A DNA stretch of 64,000 nt from Adiantum capillus-veneris (lineage: Eukaryota > Streptophyta > Polypodiopsida > Polypodiales > Pteridaceae), in the NCBI GenBank assembly GCA_014529385.2, contig CM043946.1:15765077-15829076 (forward strand), written 5' to 3'. This document shows, piece after piece, positions 33,800 to 45,298 of this stretch (within the stretch, counting starts at the first letter, position 1; the number at the start of each line of letters is the position of its first letter). Below the pieces are notes generated by a model. The model was not told the DNA's origin. It made no database searches and was given only the letters and a program-made list of their open reading frames with translations. Position numbers and translations under genes: made by a program.

Positions 33800-35530
33800 T
33801 CAGCCCACAAAGGGGAGTAATCCCAAAGCTTTGCGGAAAGCTTCAAGCTTCTCACGAGACAATGCCTTTGTGAAAAGATCTGCAAGGTTGTCCTGTGTTG
33901 GCACATAAGCCAAGCTGATCTCTCCTGCTGAGAGCCTCTCCCTGACATAGTGGTAATGCACCTCAATGTGCTTTGTGCGAGCATGAAAATTTGGGTTCCT
34001 CGCAACTGCCAATGCGCTCTGACTGTTAGTGTAGATAGTGTTGGCAGTGTCCTAAGGCGTCTGAGCCATACACACTCAACCGTAGTTGTGAAGACTGCCC
34101 TGTACTCAGCCTCACAACTCGAAGTGGCCACAGTAGGTTGCTTCTTGCTCAAGCTTCTTGCTCAACCATGATATACATGAACTGCCAAGCATGAAACAAA
34201 AACCACTTGTGGACACTCGCGTGTCAAAACAACCAGCCCAATCTGAGTCCAAAAAAGCATGTAATTCTGGCGGCAATGATCCCCCCTTGGGATAAAACAA
34301 GCCAAGAAGTAAAGTGCCACTAAGGTAGCGGAAAATCCTCTTGACAGCTTGCCAATGCTTAGACCCTGGGCTATGCATAAATCTGCTGACCTGTGAGACT
34401 GCAAACTGAATATCTGGCCTCGTGTTGCATACATAAATGAGGCAGCCAACAACAGTTTGGTAAAGAGTGACATCAGCAGGATCGCCAACATCATGTAGAC
34501 TCAACTTCAAACCCGTTTCCATGGGAGTGGCAATAGGTTTGCAATCCTCAAGTCCAAACTTACATAGCAATGTCTCTATGTAACTTTTCTGACACTAGGC
34601 AATACCACCATCACACTGCTTAAACTGTATACCCAAGTAATGATGCAACAGCCCCAAATCTTTCATCTTGAAAGTAGCATTCAAATCAGCCTTAAATTCA
34701 GCAATATGTCTCTCATTTGGTCCAGTGATCAACAAATCATCGACATAAAGAACCACAATGAGAAATACATCATCCTCACGCTTTACATACAATGTGCTTT
34801 CTGTTGGACTATTACAAAAGCCTTGTTTAACCAAATGAGTGTCAGCTTTCTCATACCAAGCACGAGGAGATTGCTTCAACCCATACAAAGCCTTCTTACA
34901 TCTGCACACTTTGTCCTCTTGTCCTTTTATGACAAAACCGCGAGGCTGCGTTACATAAACTTCCTCAAATATGTCACCATTCAAGAAAGCAGTAACAATG
35001 TCTGATTGATGTACATCCCAACCAAAATGAGCTGCCAATGCGCATAGAAAACGCACAGTAGTCATACGACAAGTGGGAGAAAAAGTCTCTTCATAATCTA
35101 TGCCTTTTTGCTGTGCATAACCCTTTGCAACAAGTCGAGCCTTATGGCGATCGATCTCACCATCCGGCTTGCGTTTCAACTTGTAAACCCACTTCGTACC
35201 AATGGCCTTTTTTCCAGGAGGAAAATCACATAAAGTCCATGTGTCATTTTCTATAAGTGCATCATATTCTGATTGCATGGCAGTCATCCAATTTTCTGAA
35301 TTCTGTGCTTTATCAAAAGACAGAGGCTCCTCAACATCATGTAAACTAGACACAGCCAAAGCATAACAATCTGATGCATAAGATGCATGGCGAGAGCCTG
35401 AACGAGTACGACTAGACAAAGGTGCATCCAATTTACTGTCACGCAAAGTGTGCACCAGCCATTTTGGCATACCTCTAGCCTCCTCTTTTTCAGCCCTTTC
35501 CTCATCAAGTACATCATGTACATCTGCATC
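33800..35530 (-). pseudogene. Copia reverse transcriptase and RNase H (element 2)
   Basis: RT occupies 35470-34595: KARLVAKGYAQQKGIDYEETFSP, HQSDIVTAFLNGD, ALYGLKQSPRAWY and the YVDD box VVLYVDDLLITG. A TAG stop near 34595 is followed in the same frame by 34570-34112 (PMETGLKLS, SDWAGCFDTRVSTSG). RNase H then suffers a frameshift caused by a 13-bp duplication (GCTTCTTGCTCAA twice, near 34140-34166). It resumes as SKKQPTVATSSCEAEYRAV, and after another shift 34012-33800 carries the end (HARTKHIEVHYHYVRE, NLADLFTKAL). Confidence 0.9.
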
Positions 35531-35539
35531 AGTAATAGG

Positions 35540-36761
35540 CTAATCTGAAACATTTTCAGAAACCCCCATAGGCTGTACATTTGCCTCATTGGAACTTACA
35601 TTCGTATTTCCACCACTTAAAACAGGCAACAAACTGTCATAAATGTCCTGTGAGCTTACATTACTGTCTCTAGTACATGACAGCAAGGGCTGAACAGAAT
35701 CTTCCACAAACACTACATCCCGAGAAACCAGAATACGTTTTGTTTGTGGATGATACAACCTGTAACCTTTGCTTTCAGCACTATAACCAACAAAAATACA
35801 TTTGACAGCCTAATCATCCAATTTTCTGCGCTGCACTTGTGGCACCAAAGCATATGCCAAACAGCCAAAAACACGCATGTGCTCAATAGAAGGCTTTCTA
35901 TCATGCCATGCTTCATATGGAGTAATAGACTGCAAAGGTTTCGTAGGACACCTGTTAAGTACATAAGTGGCACACATGATGGCCTCAAGACAAAAGCGGT
36001 AAAGTTTGAATTTTGACCATACATCGTGCCATTTCCATCAGTGACCCGTTTTTCCTCTCAGCAACACCATTTTGCTGAGGCATATAAGGCACTGTACATT
36101 GGTGTTTTATCCCACGACTAGCCAAAAATGCATTAAATTCATGAGACATATACTCCCCCCCTCGATCAGAACGGAGGGTGCCCATAGTAAAATTCGAGAC
36201 ATTTTCAGCCATAGCCAGAAATTGTTTGAAGCACATAAAAACTTCAGACTTTGCTTTAAGAGGAAATACCCATGCATGCCTGGAGTAATCATCAATGAAA
36301 GTCACGAAGTACAGGTAATTGCCCAAGGATGGAGTTTGCATGGGCCCACAAACATCACTATGCACAAGCTGCAACCTGCATGTGGCCCGAACTGAACCAT
36401 CCTTTGGAAACTTAGAACGCTGCATCTTACCCAAAATACAGCCTTCACAAACATGTTTGATAGGTGCTTCAAGGAGCGGCAAAGAAGCAACCATATCAGA
36501 TTTTTGCAAACGCAGCAAACTGGCAAAATTCAGATGACCAAAACTTGCATGCCAAAGTTTTGCATGTGAAATAGCCCTTGAATCTGCAACAGTATTTGCA
36601 AAGTTTTGTCCACACTTGTCATACAAAGTGAGCTTATACATCCCACGGCACAAAAGGCCAGATGCAACAATTTCATCACCAAAACTGAGATCATGAACTG
36701 TACATCTGTTATCCACAAATTTGACTACAAGTCCAAGTTTAGCAAGTGCGGATACAGACAA
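35540..36761 (-). pseudogene. Copia integrase (element 2)
   Basis: The pre-integrase zinc-binding part is visible as AKLWHASFGHLN and CEGCILGKMQRSKFP. The catalytic core follows: HSDVCGPMQTPSLGNYLYFV (first Asp), LRSDRGGEYMSHEFNAFL (second Asp) and PYMPQQNGVAERKN (Glu). All three acidic residues are present. The frame breaks near 35985. The C-terminal part continues in other frames to about 35540 (VFLVGYSAESKGYRLYHPQ-like text split across two frames). Confidence 0.88.
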
Positions 36762-36820
36762 GAGATTATTCTTGATCCCAGGTACATACAGACAAGAGAT
36801 TATTCTTGATCAACAAGTGT
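36754..36820 (-). repeat. 34-bp tandem duplication between protease and integrase
   Basis: The block starting TACAGACAAGAGATTATT occurs at 36753 and again at 36787. The 34-bp insertion shifts the reading frame exactly where the protease frame (ending 36800) gives way to the integrase frame (starting 36761). Confidence 0.88.
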
Positions 36821-37430
36821 GAAGGAACTGCCATTAGCAGCAGTGAACACAATCTTTCCAACTCCCTGAACTGGATAAGAGGCGTTGTTGGCACAAGTGA
36901 CTGAATTCCCATGAGGGACAGACTCGAGAGAGGTAAACAATTCACAATGTGAGGTAATGTGCTTTGTAGCACCACTATCAAAATACCACATATGTGAATC
37001 TGCAGCAACTGACAAGCATGCATCATGGACAACAGGATTGTAAGTGCACTCTGCGCTAAAAGCCCATTCTGCATCAACATCAGCAACACAGTCTCCTTTC
37101 ACTGAAGACTCAACAATGGCTGCATTTGTAGTGGAACCAGCATTTGCAGTGGAACCACCCTCTTTCTTCTTAGCCTCTTTGGCCTTCTTCAACTTAGGAC
37201 ACGACTTGATCAAGTGATCATTGGCTTTACAATAATGGCAACGCATCTTGTTTTTGCCCTTATCACCAGAATTGCCAGACAAAGTACTGCCAGCAGAAGC
37301 ATTAGGAACAGATTTTTTGCCACTCGCAGCAGAACCATAAGAAGTGGCTGCATTACTGTTACCACCCTTTCTTTGAGAAGCAATAAAAGCTTGTTCAGCT
37401 ACACGGCGCTGCCTAGTCCTGTTTTTTTCT
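36800..37430 (-). pseudogene. Copia zinc knuckle and protease (element 2)
   Basis: The knuckle CHYCKANDHLIKSC has the canonical CX2CX4HX4C spacing. A Lys-rich linker follows, then the retropepsin active site WYFDSGATKHITSH. The frame is open from 37282 to 36800. Upstream, to about 37430, it continues the gag C-terminus in broken frames. Confidence 0.85.
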
Positions 37431-37439
37431 AGAAAGTGA

Positions 37440-38093
37440 CTCTTGCAACATCAATGTGCATAATGCATCAAACTTGACAACTTCAGGATTTCCTTGGGTC
37501 ATCAGTCTCCAAGTACTAGCAAAAGTCTAGTAGGAATCTGGTAAGGCATCAAGAACAGTATGCACAAGGGAACTGTCTGAAATGACTTCACTTGTAGAAA
37601 TAAGCTGCTCATTGATATCCTTTACACTAGCAAGGAAAGTGTCCATATCATCTTCCTCATGCATAATCTTCGACTCCAGCTCTTTACGCAGCAAAGCAAT
37701 TTTAGCCTCATTGCGGCTTGCATAAAGACCTGCTAGAATATCCCAAGCCTGTTTTGCATATTTTGCTGAACGGATGTGAGGAACAATGGTGCGCTTCACA
37801 GACAACACAATCAATGCATGAGCCTGCGCATCCTTAACATCCCAACGAGCTTGTTCTGCCGTAGGCAAAACAACTCTAACAGTTGTAATCCTTGCAGCAA
37901 GACCTGCAACATCCTCAACATCGCCTACATCCTCAGAACTAGGACGTACATCAATGCCCTGCACAATGTTCCAGACACCCTTTGACACAAGAACATGTTG
38001 CATCATATAAGCCCACATAGGGTAGTTGTCCCCATCCAACCTGTCCTCAGCAACAAACATCTTGAACACATCTGTGTTGTTGTTGTCAGCCAT
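37440..38093 (-). pseudogene. Copia gag (element 2)
   Basis: The start is probably at 38093 (MADNNNTDVFKMFVAEDRLDG) rather than the upstream in-frame Met at 38153, because gag homology begins there. The UBN2-type features are DGDNYPMWAYMMQHVLVSKG and KQAWDILAGLYASRNEAKIA. A TAG stop near 37527 interrupts the frame, which then continues in frame with TFASTWRLMTQGNPE. Confidence 0.85.
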
Positions 38094-38441
38094 GGTAAAT
38101 GCTGCACTTGATGTGAAAACTGCCCGAAAATAGGAGAAACGGAGTGGGAACAACCTGTGCTATATAGCACAAACCGTAGAAGACTATAAGGCACATGTTA
38201 TGCTGAAAACGGCACTGACAAAAATTCTGCACAAAATGACGAAATAGCCTGTGCAATACTGCTTGTAGTGGAAACGGAGGCCGAAATGAGCCCAAATCAA
38301 AATTCTGAGCAGACCGAACTCTTCGAGCCCACCCAAAATATTTGTCGACCTGCGAACGCTTGCCAAAGCTCACTGAAATCGGAGAAAGCGAGCAGGCGCG
38401 TGCTGGAGTAGCTGGCGACTAAGCCCGGGAGGACGTGACCT

Positions 38442-38453
38442 GCTCTGATACCA
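38442..38453 (-). other. Primer binding site of copia element 2
   Basis: The minus strand reads TGGTATCAGAGC, two bases inside the 5' LTR, as in copia element 1. Confidence 0.93.
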
Positions 38454-38455
38454 AT

Positions 38456-38682
38456 TGTTGGAATTAGGGTTGCAGAGAAACACACACAGCTTGGAGAAGA
38501 TAAAGGAAGCTCAAGGCACACAATAGAGAGTGTGTTACTTAGTGTGCAATGGAAAGCTAGATAGCCCTAGAGTGATGGGCGTATATACAATGCACGGGGG
38601 AAAAAACCTCCTAAAGAGGGAAAAAATGACCCAGCGGTCCTAGTGTGTTCACACACATCACTACCACATGTATATGGTAATA
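38456..38682 (-). repeat. 5' LTR of copia element 2
   Basis: 227 bp, the partner of 33498-33724. The last bases read AATA instead of AACA. Confidence 0.94.
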
Positions 38683-39754
38683 GGGTAATGGTTGGGTGGA
38701 GACGTTTCTTGATGTTAGACCACATGTCGTGATTGTCAAAGGTATGTCGATGCTGCTCATGAAGTTTGGTGGCAAACGGACGCTCCATCTGGTCGTGAGA
38801 GCCAAATGGCGCTTTGCTTTTCCAAAGCCTAGATCGATGTTTTGACCCGCTTTCGGTAGATTGATTATGGAGGAAGTAAAATGGGCTTGTAGACAACCTC
38901 AAGAGGCACCTACCTAGGAAGTTTTCATGCCATTTTGGTGACTTGTCTCAGATTGTCGTCTGTAGATCCCGAAAGTTAGGGTTTTTATTTCTGATCTAAA
39001 TTGGTATGTAAGGGCACAAGCATGCTCATCTAGTCTAGGATCGACCCCTTATGAAGTTTTGTAGCTATCAGCTTAGTGGTTATCAAGTTACGGTCCCATT
39101 TCGCTCTCTGCCCGCCTATGGTACGTAGCCACTTCTGTTAGTTTTTCGTGTTGAAGCTAGCATTGAACATGAAGAACATGATAATGATCCTACCTCTCAT
39201 ATTTGACACCAATTGGTGTGTCATGGGTGTCGTACAAAGCCGTAGAAGTTCCGCATGTCCTAGGTCTCTCAAGCTCTCTCTTAAGTGTGAATAGTGAAAA
39301 TGAGCTAGTAAGTGGGGTCAAAATATCTTATATCGGGGGTCTTGGAACCACTTGCCACAAAATTTGACATGTGCTTCTATCTCGTCACAAAATGCGCTTT
39401 AGGCTAAAAAATTTCTCAATTTGGAGTCGATTTTTCCAACTTCCAAAAAATTTATCACTTTTTCCAAAAACTGGTCGGATTGGACTTTTCGCAACGTTCT
39501 CATAAGTGCACCCCATCTTCATCATATGTTTCTCTTGACTTGCTGATCACCCTCGTATTTTTTGTTTGTCATTACGTCACCATTTCACCTATTTTTTCTA
39601 TTTTTCTTTAAAAAATTACAAAAATAAAGGAAAATAGATCCATTTCAAAAAATACCAATAAATCCAAGTAATTAAAAAAAAACACTATAAACCACTATGA
39701 CATTTATTTATAATATTTTTGGCCAAATTGCTCTGTTTAATCATATTTTAGTTC

Positions 39755-39829
<75 letters not shown>

Positions 39830-40144
39830 AGGCTCATTTTTGGCATTTGTCATCATATATTTGTAGAATCAAGTTAGATAAGGGCATGAGTACTCGGGTT
39901 CACCAAGAATTTCCGCAATCAAATACAAAAACAAAAAATTATAAAAAACAATGCCCTTTTTTGCACCTTTTATTGTTGTGGGTTCCCATTGACAATGTCA
40001 CCACCCCTCCTAGTTGGAGTCCTCCTGAACAACGGTGTATCTCCCTAGGGTATGTGTGGTGCATGGGTAGCAACATTGTGCTAATGGAGGCCATGTAGTG
40101 TAGCCCTATATGCATACTCAGTGAATGCATGGAAAAAATCAATG
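38683..40144. other. Stretch without identifiable gene
   Basis: The left part (to about 38900) was joined to 33300-33497 before copia element 2 inserted. Minus-strand translations on the two sides (WSNIKKRLHPT; CFQSDIKKEIRKAEGYTDG) suggest an interrupted coding remnant of unknown family. The remainder is AT-rich with a large (AC)n run and no recognised gene. Confidence 0.35.
39758..39828. repeat. (AC)n microsatellite
   Basis: About 35 uninterrupted AC dinucleotides, the longest dinucleotide run in the window. Confidence 0.97.
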
Positions 40145-41138
40145 CTATGTGCGAGGAGGGTATAAGCAATACGCTAATTGGAATTCAATACTGAGGATTC
40201 TTGGTTTGGCTTTACCTGTATTAGAGAAATGAAATAATAAGCCTTCTAATTGGGCCGCTCTTTGTTTAATTGAAAATGGATACTTTTGAATTTTTGGTCT
40301 GTCTTGCTTCGTGAGGTTGCACGCTTGTTTGAATCCAAAGACCGTATATGTCGTATACTTGGTCGTTTGTTTAAGAATATAAATTTGAGGCTGACTCTTT
40401 TGAGCTTTCCTTGGCTTTTGTATTGGTTGGATCTTAGGTGTTTGTACTGAAGGAAGTTTCTTGCTCTGTCTCTTTGGAATCCAGAGTTGTTCTTGATTGG
40501 CTTGGACTGCAATCAACTTCTTTGGCACCCATACTTTTATGATATCCAGTGGTGTTAGTCTCTTGGGGTTTACCATATGCCAATGGAGAGGTAGCTTTGA
40601 GCATGGTCTGCCTAAACTGCAACTTCATCCTTCTTGATCCAGACCTGCTTATGTATTGTTGCGGGCTGTGATAGCTGGCTTTGCTTTGTGGGTTTCCCTG
40701 ACATATCACTCGCATTTTCCCTTTGTTAGCCGTAACTACCTTGGGTAGGATATATGCAAAAGTGGTCTCCTTTGAATTGATCTTTGGTATCCTTTGCTGA
40801 ACTGCTATAAGGAAGGGTTGTTTGCCCTTATCACTTGACTCCACTACCGATGGTTTGTCATCTTTGTGTGCAAAAAATGGAACCACTTGTCTTTTGTTAG
40901 CATGTTGAATGTTGACTCTATCTGAGCTCCAATCAATGTGTACATTGTACTTTCTTTGCCATGGCTGATCGATGAATAATGGACACTGCACTCTCTTATC
41001 TTTTACCACATAAATTATGAGGATAGACATATTGTTTAATTTGCACAAGTATGATTGTCCATCCCATTCCCTGGATTGAATGCTCCAAATAGCTTTGAAT
41101 GTCTTGCTATGTGGGTTGGAGCTTTTTCTCAAGTTCAA
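40145..41138 (-). pseudogene. Protease-like end and W(V/I)PK-motif region downstream of integrase
   Basis: Segment 41138-40434 starts inside a retropepsin-like C-terminal part (the LFIDQPWQRKYN block resembles the ILGxPWL hallmark) and is then basic and low complexity. 40576-40145, in another frame, has KVWVPKKLIAVQ and QLWIPKRQSKKLP. The order protease then W(V/I)PK matches the element at 9.4-11.3 kb. Role unknown. Confidence 0.55.
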
Positions 41139-42200
41139 GATGCTTGTATAAGCTGTAGGAAATAAGACTTCCTTGAGCTCATGAATCTAGAAATGCACTT
41201 GCTTCCACTTGATTACTTCCAGCCTTGACTTTGATTGTTGGATCCACCGTATCCTCTTCATTAAATTTTGTTACTTTGAGTGCATTGATCCATAGTGGTG
41301 GTCCTTGATGTTGCCTTTGTTGTAGAAGATTCCTCTTTGCCATTTGTTCCTTTGCTTTTTCTTGAGCTTCTTTGAGTATTCATTGTATTTCTTGAGTCCT
41401 TTTATTCTCCTCATGGATTTTTTGAAGCATATTCTGGGTTAGTGGCAAATGATACTCTTTAAGCCTACATCCCTTAATCCAATTGGGCATCTCTTCACCA
41501 TCTAATGTAGTAAGCTTGACGGCCCCACTTGGTGATAGATTTTTTATCACAAAGGGTCCTATCCTTTGCTTGTACTCTCTCTGCCATGGCTGATCGATCA
41601 ATAATGGATGTTGCACTCTCTTATCTTCTACCACATAAAACTTATGAAGATAGATATTTTGGTTAATTTTCACAAGTATGATTGTCCATCCCATTGCCTA
41701 GATTGAATGCTCCGAATAGCTTTGAATGTCTTGGTATGTGGGTTGGAGCTTTTCTCAAGTGCAAGCTACTTGTATAAGCTGTAGGAAATAAGATTCCTTG
41801 AGCTCCTAAATCTAGAAATGCACTTGCTTCAACTTGATTACTTCCAACCTTGAATTTGATAATTGGATCCACGTATCGTATTTATCAAATTTTGTTACGT
41901 TGAGTGCATAGATCCATAGTGGTGGTCCTTGATGTTGCCTTTATTGTAGAAGCTTCCTCTTTGCCATTTGTTCCTTTGCTTTTGCTTGAGATTCTTCAAC
42001 TATTTCCTGTTTTTCTTGAGTCCTTTTCTTCTCCTCATGGGTTTTTTGAAGCATATTCTGGGCTAGTAGAAAATGATACTTTTTCAGCCTACATCCACTA
42101 ATCCAATTGGGCATTTCTCCACCATTTAATGTAGCAAGCTTGAAGGACACACTTGGCGATATCTGTTTTATCACAAAGGGTCCCATCCCTTGCTTTTTAA
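40955..42200 (-). repeat. ~625-bp tandem duplication with two protease-like active sites
   Basis: Copy A spans roughly 40955-41578 and copy B 41579-42200, period 624-627 bp judged from several anchor blocks (GCCATGGCTGATCGAT; CTTTGCCATTTGTTCCTTTG). Each copy codes for a retropepsin-like loop. Copy B reads AFLDLGAQGILFP (about 41793-41816). Copy A reads AFLDS, a stop, then AQGSLIS (about 41170-41193), the remnant of a DSGA motif. Each copy also carries the GPFVIK or MPNWI block of an integrase C-terminus, or part of it. Confidence 0.8.
41941..42186 (-). pseudogene. Integrase C-terminal tail of the gypsy element
   Basis: MGPFVIKQISPSVSFKLATL, then GGEMPNWISGCRLKKYH and a charged helical tail. 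The GPF/Y-V-I-K block is typical of the end of gypsy integrases. A second copy lies at 41590-41400 (IGPFVIKNLSPSGAVKLTTL) because of the tandem duplication. Confidence 0.7.
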
Positions 42201-42285
42201 GTTTCTTGGCATGTTGTTTTAATGTATAAACTAGGACATAATTGCCTGTTTTAAATTCCTTTGAGCATACATGCTATTAAAAAAA

Positions 42286-42613
42286 CTCCCTTTCCCTTCT
42301 TTTTTGAGCGTAAATAGAAGCTACGGCTTTCAAGCAGAGCTCATTTGGTGTGTCAAGGTCATATATTCTCAAAGACAATTCATGGCCTGTCTATTCTGGT
42401 TGCTTAGCTACCCTTAGTGTTGGGATTAAAAACTCCATGGGCAAGATAACTCCCTTTGCCTTCTTTTTTGAGAGTAGATAGAAGCTACAGCTTTCAAGCA
42501 GAGCTCATTTGGCGTTTCAAGGTCATATATTCTCAAAGGTAATTCATGGCTTGTCCATTCTAGTTGCTTAGTTACCCTTAGTGTTGGGATTAAAAACTCC
42601 ATGGGCAAGATAA
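42286..42613 (-). repeat. 164-bp tandem duplication in the integrase region
   Basis: Copies 42286-42449 and 42450-42613 share nearly all positions (anchors CTCCCTTTSCCTTCTTTTTTG and ATTAAAAACTCCATGGGCAA). 164 is not a multiple of three, so the duplication breaks the frame. Confidence 0.9.
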
Positions 42614-43489
42614 CGTTAAGACCAAACACTATGTTAAAAAAGTATTGCTCCATTAGATATCTTATAAGAGACCTTGTAAGCCCACAATGTACAGTGCAAC
42701 TTTTGATCCCAATCTATCCTTGAATCAGATACTATTTTAGTCAACACAGTGCATAAGGTTTTGTTTGTACCTTCAACTTTTCCATTTGCATATGGATGGT
42801 ATGGAGTAGACTTTTTGTGAATTACCATGAATTCATCTAAAAGTTTTCAATAACTTCATTAATGAAATGTGTGCCATGATCATCGACAAGTTCTATCGGT
42901 AGACCATATCTAACAAAGACATGTTCATATAGAAATTGTGCAGTGGTCCTTGCATCCGCTTTTTGTGTGTCTTTTACTTCAACCCATTTAGTGAGATAGT
43001 CCATGGAAACAATGATATATTGGGTGTGAGTCTTGTAAGTGAAAGGTGAAATTGGTCCTACAAAGTCTATATCCCACATAGTGAAAACTCTGGCTCCCAT
43101 CATTGGCCTTAAAGGCATCTCATCCCTCTTTATTGGCACTTTGGTACGCTGACAAGTAGCACACCCTTTTAACATATTCTTCAACGTCCATATGTAATGT
43201 AGGCCACCATATTCCTGATTAAGACAATCTTTGCTATCTTATCCCCTGAGAAATGGCCCCTGCTTATACCTCCTTGTGCCTGCTCTAAGAGTGGCAGATA
43301 TGTGCTTTCCATTGCACATATCTTGAGCTGATTATCTGTTCCTCTCTTATAGAGCTGATTTTCAATCAATGTAAAGTCTTTAGCTTCTACTTCTATAGCT
43401 CTTTGATGTGCTATAGAAGTATTTTCAAGAAACATTCTTGTTGTTAGGTAGTCAATTATATATTGACTCCATTCTGGTGCAATTGTCAC
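42426..43489 (-). pseudogene. Gypsy integrase
   Basis: Pieces in several frames. The zinc-binding N-terminal region is seen at 43489-43181 (GHFSGDKIAKIVL) and then GCATCQRTKVP. The core is at 43184-42837 (MWDIDFVGPISPF, first Asp; VDDHGTHFINEVIENF, second Asp). 42828-42634 contains HPYANGKVEGTNK with the catalytic Glu. 42653-42426 is the region after the core. All three catalytic acids are visible, but the frame is broken. Confidence 0.85.
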
Positions 43490-43748
43490 CTAAAACAACA
43501 TTGCATGTTCTATTGATGGTGTAGATATGCATGTAGCATAGTTAGTAGCATACTCATGAACATCAGAGCACATATTTGGCTAATAAAATCCTAATTGTTT
43601 CAGGTGCTGATATTTTTTTTGTTTGCGAGTAATGAAATGTGAAGTCCTCAACATGTGCTTCTAAAAGGTAGCAACCATACTCTTCCAAACTTATGCATAA
43701 CTGTCAAGTATTGTTTGAGCCTAAATGATACAAATGTCCGTCAATTAA

Positions 43749-45064
43749 TTAAAAATTCTTGGATTGCCAAATTGTCTGTCGTTTAAATTCTTGCTCAGTC
43801 TTATCGAATTCTCCTCCATAGGACAACAAATTGACTATCTCATGAGACCACTTGGGTACCATTTCAACATTGAAAATGTATGCATCAGGGATGTCATCAT
43901 CTAAGTCTTTTGGAGCTTCTCCATTTGGCAATCTGGAAAGATAATCTTCTCAAAGATGTGTCTTCTCATTTTTAACCACTATTGTAAAATCAAACTCAGC
44001 AATATGATAAACCATCGTACAATTCTTTTGATATTGCATGGTTTGTTTACAAGGTATCCCTTCTCTCGCAGTGGTAGTGTAGTTCTTTTTAACAGTGTTA
44101 AGCTATTTGCTGGCATAACAGACTAGGAACTCTATATTTCTTTCTCCTAGCTGAGCCAAGATGCATCATATAGAAAATGTTGAAGCATCAATGTGGACAT
44201 GACAGATCTCTTTCCAATTTGGTGCTTTTAATACAGGAGCGGATATGAGTGCTCTCCTCAACTTTTGAAATGACTCCTCACACTCCTCCGTCCATTCAAA
44301 GACTACTGCAATTCCATACAGGGGTTGAGCAATGACTGTATACATGTGTATAAACCTCCTGTAATAACCACAGTGTCCCATAAAGCATTGTATATGCTTT
44401 GCATTGTTTGGTCTAGGCATCTCTACAATCATTTTATCTTATCCAAATTTGTAGATATGTCGTTTTTAGAGATGATATGTCCCAGGATTTTTCCTTGTCT
44501 AACTATGCATCTGCACTTTTTTGGGTTAAGATAGATCCTATATGTCCTGCACTTCTCCAATACATTTTGAGGTGTTCCGTTTGTTCTCAAGAGAGAGTGT
44601 ACACATAGATCATCCATATATATTTTCAAAGAATATCATCAAGTATTTTTTAAAAGCATGTGCCATTAATCTCTGGAATGTTTCCAAGGCAATATTCAAT
44701 CCAAAAATGGCATGACTCTATACACATATATACCCCATTCTGTGGCGCATTCCATCTTATATTGATCTTCAGGCGCAATTACAAGTTGGTTGTAGACAAA
44801 GAATCCATTTAAGAAGGAATATACCCGCTTGTTTGCCACTGGTTCTAGAACATGGTCAATGATAAGCATGGGATAATTATCCCTTATTGTGGCTGCATTA
44901 ACCTTCTTTAGATTGACACACACTTGGAGTTTTAAAGCATTCTTTTTAGGCACTACCACAATTGGAGATACCCATTTGGTGTGTTCTATCTTGTAGATGA
45001 ACTCAACTTCCTTTAGTTTATCAATCTCTTCCTTGATGAGCTTAGCAAACGTATCATTATACAT
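43749..45064 (-). pseudogene. Gypsy reverse transcriptase and RNase H
   Basis: 45064-44696 is the RT N-terminal half (FIYKIEHTKWVSPIVVVPKK, VCVNLKKVNAATIRDNYP). 44629-44429 carries the catalytic box IYMDDLCVHS and LNPKKCRCIVRQGKILGH. 44432-44166 is the thumb and linker (GHCGYYRRFIHMY, FEWTEECEESFQKL). The RNase H part is very eroded, and 43931-43749 lies between it and integrase. Confidence 0.87.
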
Positions 45065-45298
45065 ATATGGTCTTTGTCAGCTAGGCTTTCCATCAGGTTT
45101 TAATCTCTTTAGTTTATCAATCTCTTCCTTGATGAGCTTGGCAAACGTATCATTATACATATATGGTCTTTGTCAGCTAGGCTTTCCATCAGGTTTTAAT
45201 CTCTTTAGTTTATCAATCTCTTCCTTGATGAGCTTAGCAAACGTATCATTATACATATATGGTCTTTGTCAGCTAGGCTTTCCATCAGGTTTTAATGG
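45011..45298 (-). repeat. Three tandem 96-bp copies at the RT N-terminus
   Basis: Copies start at 45011, 45107 and 45203 and look almost identical. 96 bp is 32 codons, so the frame is kept. The unit codes (minus strand) for YNDTFAKLIKEEIDKLK and a linker containing a stop. Confidence 0.94.

Larger units (their letters stand above)
33498..38682 (-). mobile_element. Ty1/copia element 2, all domains present but broken
   Basis: A 5,185-bp minus-strand element with 227-bp LTRs (33498-33724 and 38456-38682) and an initiator tRNA-Met PBS at 38442-38453. The possible target duplication is GGGTG (33493-33497) against GGGTA (38683-38687), one mismatch. Gag, protease, integrase, RT and RNase H occur in copia order. 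At least one in-frame stop in gag, one after RT and several frameshifts make it inactive. It belongs to a different lineage from elements 1 and 3, to judge by its LTR and its gag and RT sequence. Confidence 0.93.

Noticed and set aside
39195-39230. Second PBS-like or dyad sequence (GACACCAATTGGTGTGTC)
   Set aside because: It is a short palindrome with only weak PBS resemblance and no LTR boundary beside it.
40145-41138. Envelope-like gene downstream of integrase
   Set aside because: No signal peptide, transmembrane segment or cysteine pattern is visible. The content is protease-like plus W(V/I)PK motifs.
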